Assembly: GCF_030272615.1 (NCBI RefSeq)
Contig: NC_081406.1
Location: 188,156,391 to 188,220,390, forward strand
DNA: 64,000 nt
Origin: Cryptomeria japonica
Lineage: Eukaryota; Streptophyta; Pinopsida; Cupressales; Cupressaceae
Direction: 5' to 3'
The first letter of the stretch is position 1, and each line of letters opens with the position of its first letter. A model generated the notes under the pieces. The model saw only the letters and a list, made by a program, of their open reading frames with translations. It was not told the origin of the DNA and made no database searches. The translations under genes were made by a program, and so were the position numbers. This document shows positions 58,841-64,000 of the stretch, one piece after another.

Positions 58841-59348
58841 ATTGATGGCAGCACTTAGAAAATTTTTTGACATCTAAGTGTTTTACAACAAAATTATGCC
58901 ATAAGCAAAATTACTCCCCCTAAGCATATACACTATCCCTTTTGCAAAAAATACAATGTATACTACTTCCTTACTGAGGTAAACATGAAAGTATGCATAG
59001 CATGCATCAAAATTTTAAATACAAAATACTACTCCCCCTTTTCCAACAATGACTAAGTACAACTGAAAAAACCCTATTCCATTAGCATTAAAAACTGATT
59101 TAAAAAGTTTATGACAATAAAGAGTGAAACTTGTCAAAAACTAATTTAAAATCCTGCATAAATGTCTTCATGGATAAAGATCATGATTCAAGCAATGAGG
59201 TAGCAACCTCATTCTCCATTTGCATCTGATAGACCTGCTCTTCCATGGCATCCAAGGTACTCATCTCTTGAGTGGTCGTTAGGGCATCCATATTTAGATA
59301 GCATTTCTAAAGAATTTGCAGTCTTGGCAGTAGGACCAGTTGAAGTTC
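58841..59348 (-). other. 3' untranslated region of element B
   Basis: No gene. Contains additional AGGGGGAGTA-type words on the minus strand (58915, 59034), as in other copia elements here. Confidence 0.6.
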
Positions 59349-62300
59349 CTACAAATTACTTGTCCGGTTTCTTATCTCTACCTCTAATCTTGTAGACTGG
59401 AGTTGAAACTGGTGAGCGGTTTGTCCATATGTGGAGAAGGAATCATATGGCATCTTGAAGGTTCTTATAAATGACTGCATATCAGATTGTAGTTTGGCTT
59501 TCTGAGCAAGCACATCATCACAGAATAAATGAGGTTGACATATCTTACTTAGCAATAGTTTTCCCTCATCCATTGCATCTCTAATGTCCTTTTGTGCCTT
59601 CTGAAGATCATACCGGAGCTCTGTTAACTTTTTCACTAAGGAAGTGTCCAGAGCCTTTTGATGCTCCTTCTTGGCATTTGCTTCTGCAACCTCTTCTAGG
59701 CTTTGCACCTGGTCTTCTACAACTATGCATAGGAGCTTTAATTGTGCAAGAAAGGAATCGGTCCTGGGGAGGTTGGTATCGGGTATCAAACCGGTAAGAG
59801 TGTCCACTGCAGCTTGGATCACATCTTGCTCTTTCTTCCTCCTTATTACTTCCAGGCATGCTTGAGCAAGCTTAATGCTCTGCAACAACTCTGATTTGTT
59901 TGCAGACTGGAGGTCAATGGGATTGGTGATGTCAGCCAGTTTGGCTTGACTAACGGTTGCCTTTGGGGTCTCCATCTGAGTGCTCTGTGCTGCTCCCTCT
60001 TTCTCTTTAGCTCTTTCCTTGTCCTCTTTTGCCTTCTTTTTCTCCTCTTCTTTCCTCTTTTCTTCCTCTTCATCCTTCTTCTTCTCTTCTTCCTACTTCT
60101 TCTTCTCTTGCTCCTTTCTCTTCTCCTCTTCTTTTCTCTTCTCCTCTTCCTTTTTCTTCTCCTCTTCCTGTTCTGCTTCCTTCTTCTTCTTTTCTTCCTC
60201 TTGTTTCTTCTTCTCCTCTTCCTTTCTTTTATTTTCCTCTTCTAGTTTCCTCTTCTCCTCTTCCTTTTTCTTTTCTTCCTCTTGTTTCTCCTCTTCTGCT
60301 TTTCTTCCTCTCTTCTTCCTTTTGCTTCTTTTCCATGTCTTCCTATTTTCTATTTGCTTCCTCCTATTTCTTCTTCTCTCTCTCTGCCTATTTTCTCTTG
60401 TCTTCCTCCTATTTATCTTGACCTTCTATTTCTATTGGTGCATCTGGAGTAACATTTTCACTGTTCAATGCATCAACATCAATCAGGTTCAATTGAGTAG
60501 TGACCGGTTCTCCTTCACTGTCATATACTTCATCTGGTTGAGTGATTTTTGGTTCTTTCTTAGCTTTCCTATTGGCTTCAGCCACTTCATGCAGTCTTAA
60601 AGCTGATTTAGCAAGGGAGTGGGTATCTTTGACCACTACCGAAACTTTTCCTTCCAATAACAGGAGTCTTCTTCTTCTCATGAAGAAGAGGCCCTTATAT
60701 CTCTCCCCCACTTCATACAGTTTTGTTTTAGGCACATCAGGAAAGTATTGTGCAAATACTTCCTCTCTTATTTCTTGTTCCTTTTCTATGGCAATGTGCC
60801 ACTTGTTATCTAAAGAATTATACAAAGAATCAGGCATCTCAGATTTAATTTCTGATGGCCACCGATCATTAATACGTAAATAATTGATAACTTCCTGTTC
60901 AACTTCCTTCTTTTCATCATCATTAAAATCATCAAAGCACTCTTTCAAATCACCAAGTACTTTTCTTCTAATATTCTTAATTGTTCTTTGATAATATGTC
61001 AAAGGTTTGTAAGAGGAAATATCAATATTTATCGGTGCAGATGTTGTCGGTTCACTCTTTGTCTTTTTCCTCGTTTGCCTAGTCTTCTTAGGCTGTTCTT
61101 CAGAGACAGTGTCCTCTAAGTCTGGTGTATTGCTTTTTGTCTTCTGCTTCCTCTCAAAGACTTTGGCGGGTGCCACTTCTGGTTTCTTCTTTGCTGGTGA
61201 CCGCTTGGTCACTTTGGGACTTGCTGTGGTAACCGGTGCTAATGATGAAGGCACTGCCTTTCCCTTCTTTACTGAGGGTTCTTCAACCGATGTAACCCTT
61301 TCCAAATAGGTTCTGATTCTCTTTTCCTTTGGATCAAGGGGCGAGGCAATTAGGGTAGAGGCATACCCATCTAACATGTCATACATTACCTCATATCCCA
61401 TTAGTTCCACTTCTTCCTATCTAGGCTCAACCGCCTCCATTATGCACTCATCAACTTTGATGGTGAAGCAGATGTCCTCCTCATACTTTTTGACAATATC
61501 ACTGGATATTCTTACTCTTTGGTTCATTTTACATCTGAACTCATCAAAATATTTTTTCAGCACTTCTGGATAATCGGTTCCTACCGCTTGTAGGCTTTCC
61601 TTGATTTGCTTTGTCACCGATTGCTCAGCAGACCACTAAATATCACCTACTCCTGGAAAATAACCTTGGAAGTAGAAGAACAACCCAACCAATAGTTGTC
61701 CAAACTTAAATTTCAGGGCATTGTCATGTTTGATCGATTTGAGGTTCAACAGAAGTTGTCTTTGCATACCAGTACACAGATCAAATGACACATCTTCCTT
61801 GATCATCCTGTAAGTGACATTTACCGCTACAACAAAGACAGAGTTGATTTTGCTGGTATGGAATGTCTGGTATCCTATCACCATACATGCATATTTGACC
61901 AGATAGTCCTTGATGGAATTGACAGTCATTCCTCATGAATCGCTCACAGAACTGGTGAGCTTGGTCATTTTTGTCTTATTGATCTTCCTTAGGGTTGGCA
62001 CTTCACCGATGTTGTAGAAACCGGTGATGGCATGAATTTCTTCCGGTGTAATATCATGTGTCTGCTCTAAGTATATTTTATCACCATGTACTCTGCTCAG
62101 AATAATGCGGATGTGATCATCTGAAAATTCTTCAAGGAAATAGATAGCATTGTGAAGTTTCTTCTATTCTAGAATGTTGAATTCCTAGTTTAATCTTTTT
62201 GTCCTTCCCCCAGAACAAACTCAACTGAGAATGGATCATCAGAGATCCTAGATCTTCAATCTTACAATCAATGTAATCAGAAATGCCTTCCTCCACTATA

Positions 62301-62404
62301 ACACCAGTGGGTATTTGAGATAGGGCATTGTATTTTGCCTTCCATTGAATGAAGTTTACACTATCAACAAGTACACTAGAACTAGTATGTGATGCGGAAG
62401 CCAT
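59349..62404 (-). pseudogene. Element B ORF2: homologue of element A ORF2
   Basis: The minus strand starts MASASHTSSSVLVD at 62404. The frame breaks near 62140, continues as HIRIILSRVHGDKIYLEQ and ITPEEIHAITGF, then has a stop near 61930. The middle (61929-61417) contains MVIGYQTFHTSKINSV, FGQLLVGLFFYFQGYFPGVG, SSDIVKKYEEDICFTI and IMEAVEP. After a stop near 61418 comes a 333-codon open stretch (61410-60409): MGYEVMYDML, a basic Ser/Pro/Lys-rich linker, and a helical domain (YYQRTIKNIRRKVLGDL, DDEKKEVEQEVINYLRIN). An extreme Glu/Lys repeat (60420-60000) with a few stops leads into a 208-codon helical C-terminus starting METPKATVSQ. No pol motif. Domain order matches element A. Confidence 0.72.
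60000..60420 (-). repeat. Glu/Lys-coding purine repeat in element B ORF2
   Basis: The minus strand is almost pure purine, mostly GAGGAGAAGAA-type words coding EEEKKK. Plus-strand frames over it (59946-60600) are Ser/Phe/Leu-rich shadows. Slippage probably caused length and frame changes. Confidence 0.85.
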
Positions 62405-62845
62405 GATAAGAAAAGAATTTTGAAAAATACCTTTGAAAGTCAAAATTTAGGGCTCGTAACTTAAACTTCACTACACACTCCTTTGGTTGCTGAAATATCG
62501 CTTTGTGTTCTACACTTCACCAATATATTTTTGCTTCTGATTCTTCTTCAGGATTTTGATAAATTCTTTGAATCGCAATCCAAATCACTTTTCTTCGCTC
62601 TGTGCTTGAAACTTCTTCGCTTGTGAACTGATAAGTGAAAAATAACTTTGAAAAATTCTTTTAAACAAGTTCTTCACCTACCACAATAAATGCTCCACTA
62701 TTAGGGCATAAACCCTAATTTACCTTTTACCATTTCTGATCTTCTGCCAATTGACAGGTACCACATACTGGTTGAGGTCTTTTACCAGTGTAAATCGGGG
62801 GTTCATGATATTTCACCATTTGCTCCCCCTAATCTTTTTTGATGC
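62405..62845 (-). other. Spacer between ORF1 and ORF2 of element B
   Basis: No gene seen. The matching gap in element A (46560-46855) is about 300 bp and starts with the same kind of AT-rich text. Confidence 0.5.
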
Positions 62846-64000
62846 TTAGTTTGCCGGTTCAACGACTTCCACACTAGGTGCAGAAACCGGTTCTACTTGA
62901 ATCACTTCTTCTGGCTTCTTCCTCCAGGTTTTCTCCATATTTGCTTGAACAATTTCAACATCAATCTTTCCTTCTGGAGTGACTAGTATATCATTCGATA
63001 TACTCTTTCTTGCTCTGCAGAATCTTGTTGTATGACCCGGTTTGTTGCAGTGATAGAAAACCATTCCAGGTGCTCTCCAATGTCAATTATTCATGTTTCC
63101 AATATTTCTTCTGCATGTTGTAGCAGTGTGACCATGACCATGACAAATCATACAGATTGCTCTCCATCCAGTTGCCTCTTGATAGCCACCGCTACTTGAC
63201 TGATGACTATAGGTATTAAACCGGTTTGGGTTCTAGTTCTCAGAGGATTCAGGAAGAACTCCTTGACTCCTTTGAGGATACCTTCCAGGTATTGTGCATG
63301 ATAGATCTGCATTCAAATGCTCTATTCCCAAACTTGTTGCATGCATAACAATTTCCATTGAATCTATTGGGTCTAGGCTTATCATTTAGAAAATAAGGAA
63401 AATTATTGTAAGCCTTACTTCTACATACATTAGTAGTGTGTCCTTCTTTAGATAATCAAAGAAAATAGGTTTGAACTTTGGCTTACCTTTATCCTTTGAT
63501 GCCGGTTGTTTCTTTGATGCTCCACTTTTTGTTCCATAGGTCTCACCTTCCTCATATTCAAAGAAACCAAGTCCATTGGTATTATTTACCGGTTTAGCTG
63601 ATTCAAGCTTTTGCTCTAGCTTGATAGAGCTCTTACTGAATTTGGCAAGTATTTCCTTTGACTCAATGAGTTCTTTGGAAATGGTAGCATTGGATTCCTT
63701 CAAGGTTGCATTCTTAGAGATAGCCATGTTTAGTTCACCTTGCACTTCTTCTTTTTCCATTTTTCTTTCATGAAGATGAGCGGTAAGTGCATTGATCTCT
63801 TGCTTCAGTTTGGAGATCTCATGATCTTTGTCTTTTACCAGATCTTCAGCTTTCCTCTGGTTCTCAAGCTCTTGACACATTCTGACAGTTAGGCCTTCAA
63901 GTTCCCTTCTTAGGTTGGCATTGGACTCATTTAGTTTTTCAACTTCTTGAATTAGGGCTTCCATGTCCACTTCATCATAAGAACTATTTTCAGTTATCTC
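62846..64000 (-). pseudogene. Element B ORF1: coiled-coil Gag with four knuckles (cut by window edge)
   Basis: The minus-strand frame enters from the window edge and passes MDMEALIQEVEKLNESNANL at 63970. The coiled coil runs ~130 residues (LRRELEGLTVRMCQELENQ, ISKLKQEINALTAHL, KLEQKLESAK), then NTNGLGFFEYEEGETYG as in element A, then basic text. Four knuckles follow, partly out of frame: KKGHTTNVC (63425-63470), CYACNKFGNRAFEC (63310-63350, His replaced by Asn), CMICHGHGHTATTC (63120-63160) and FYHCNKPGHTTRFC (63015-63060, first Cys lost). The C-terminal tail VEPVSAPSVEVVEPAN ends at 62846. The start codon and 5' LTR lie beyond the window. Confidence 0.78.

Noticed and set aside
59946-60600. 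Long Ser/Phe/Leu-rich plus-strand frames
   Set aside because: Antisense shadow of the Glu/Lys-coding purine tract in element B ORF2.
1-64000. Host protein-coding genes or tRNA genes
   Set aside because: Every frame with recognisable homology belongs to retroelements or their cargo; no spliced host gene or tRNA cloverleaf was seen by eye.

Overview
The window looks like nuclear DNA of a large-genome seed plant. It is built almost entirely of nested LTR retrotransposons, and I see no host gene, tRNA, rRNA or CRISPR array. Plant evidence: copia-type primer-binding sites match the plant initiator-tRNA-Met type (TGGTATCAGAGC), Ty3/gypsy elements are of Tat type (protease followed by RT, RNase H, a second RNase H and integrase), and a plant mobile domain (PMD) fragment is present. 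A gymnosperm is possible, but the sequence alone does not prove it.

Layout, left to right. (1) 1-4840: end of a Tat-like gypsy element with an antisense, intron-containing PMD remnant, then one LTR (1305-2943) with a polypurine tract on its left and a primer-binding site on its right, then a Gag-Pro-type frame that is cut off. (2) 4841-5805: 5' end of a copia-type element on the minus strand. (3) 5806-29036: SIRE-like copia element (gag, pol, 3' LTR) split by a 17.5-kb Tat insertion (6858-24392) with a perfect GATAG target-site duplication. The right end of that insertion is a stack of inverted LTR copies. (4) 29037-44611: decayed copia elements, LTR fragments, a solo LTR with an AGATG duplication (42009-43051), and one fuller copia element (34673-39405). 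(5) 44612-49787 and 57664-64000: two head-to-head members of a copia-LTR family that lacks recognisable protease, integrase and RT. Each encodes a coiled-coil Gag with four CCHC knuckles and a long second ORF I do not recognise. (6) 49821-57663: complete gypsy Gag-only (TR-GAG-like) element with an ATACT duplication, inserted into the LTR of the second member of that pair.

How parts relate. The SIRE-like copia element has RT and integrase and an LTR architecture like that of the two-ORF elements, so it or a relative could mobilise them. The Tat element is a candidate helper class for the Gag-only gypsy element because the primer-binding sites match. Most frames are broken, and many of the stops fit C-to-T or G-to-A transitions, as expected for methylated, silenced repeats.

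Most novel points: the shared second ORF of the two-ORF copia-LTR family; the Tat insertion bounded by two LTR starts in inverted orientation; a GC-rich GGGACC...GGTCCC module found in LTRs, leaders and an antisense intron, with its core inverted in one copy; and the antisense spliced PMD remnant.
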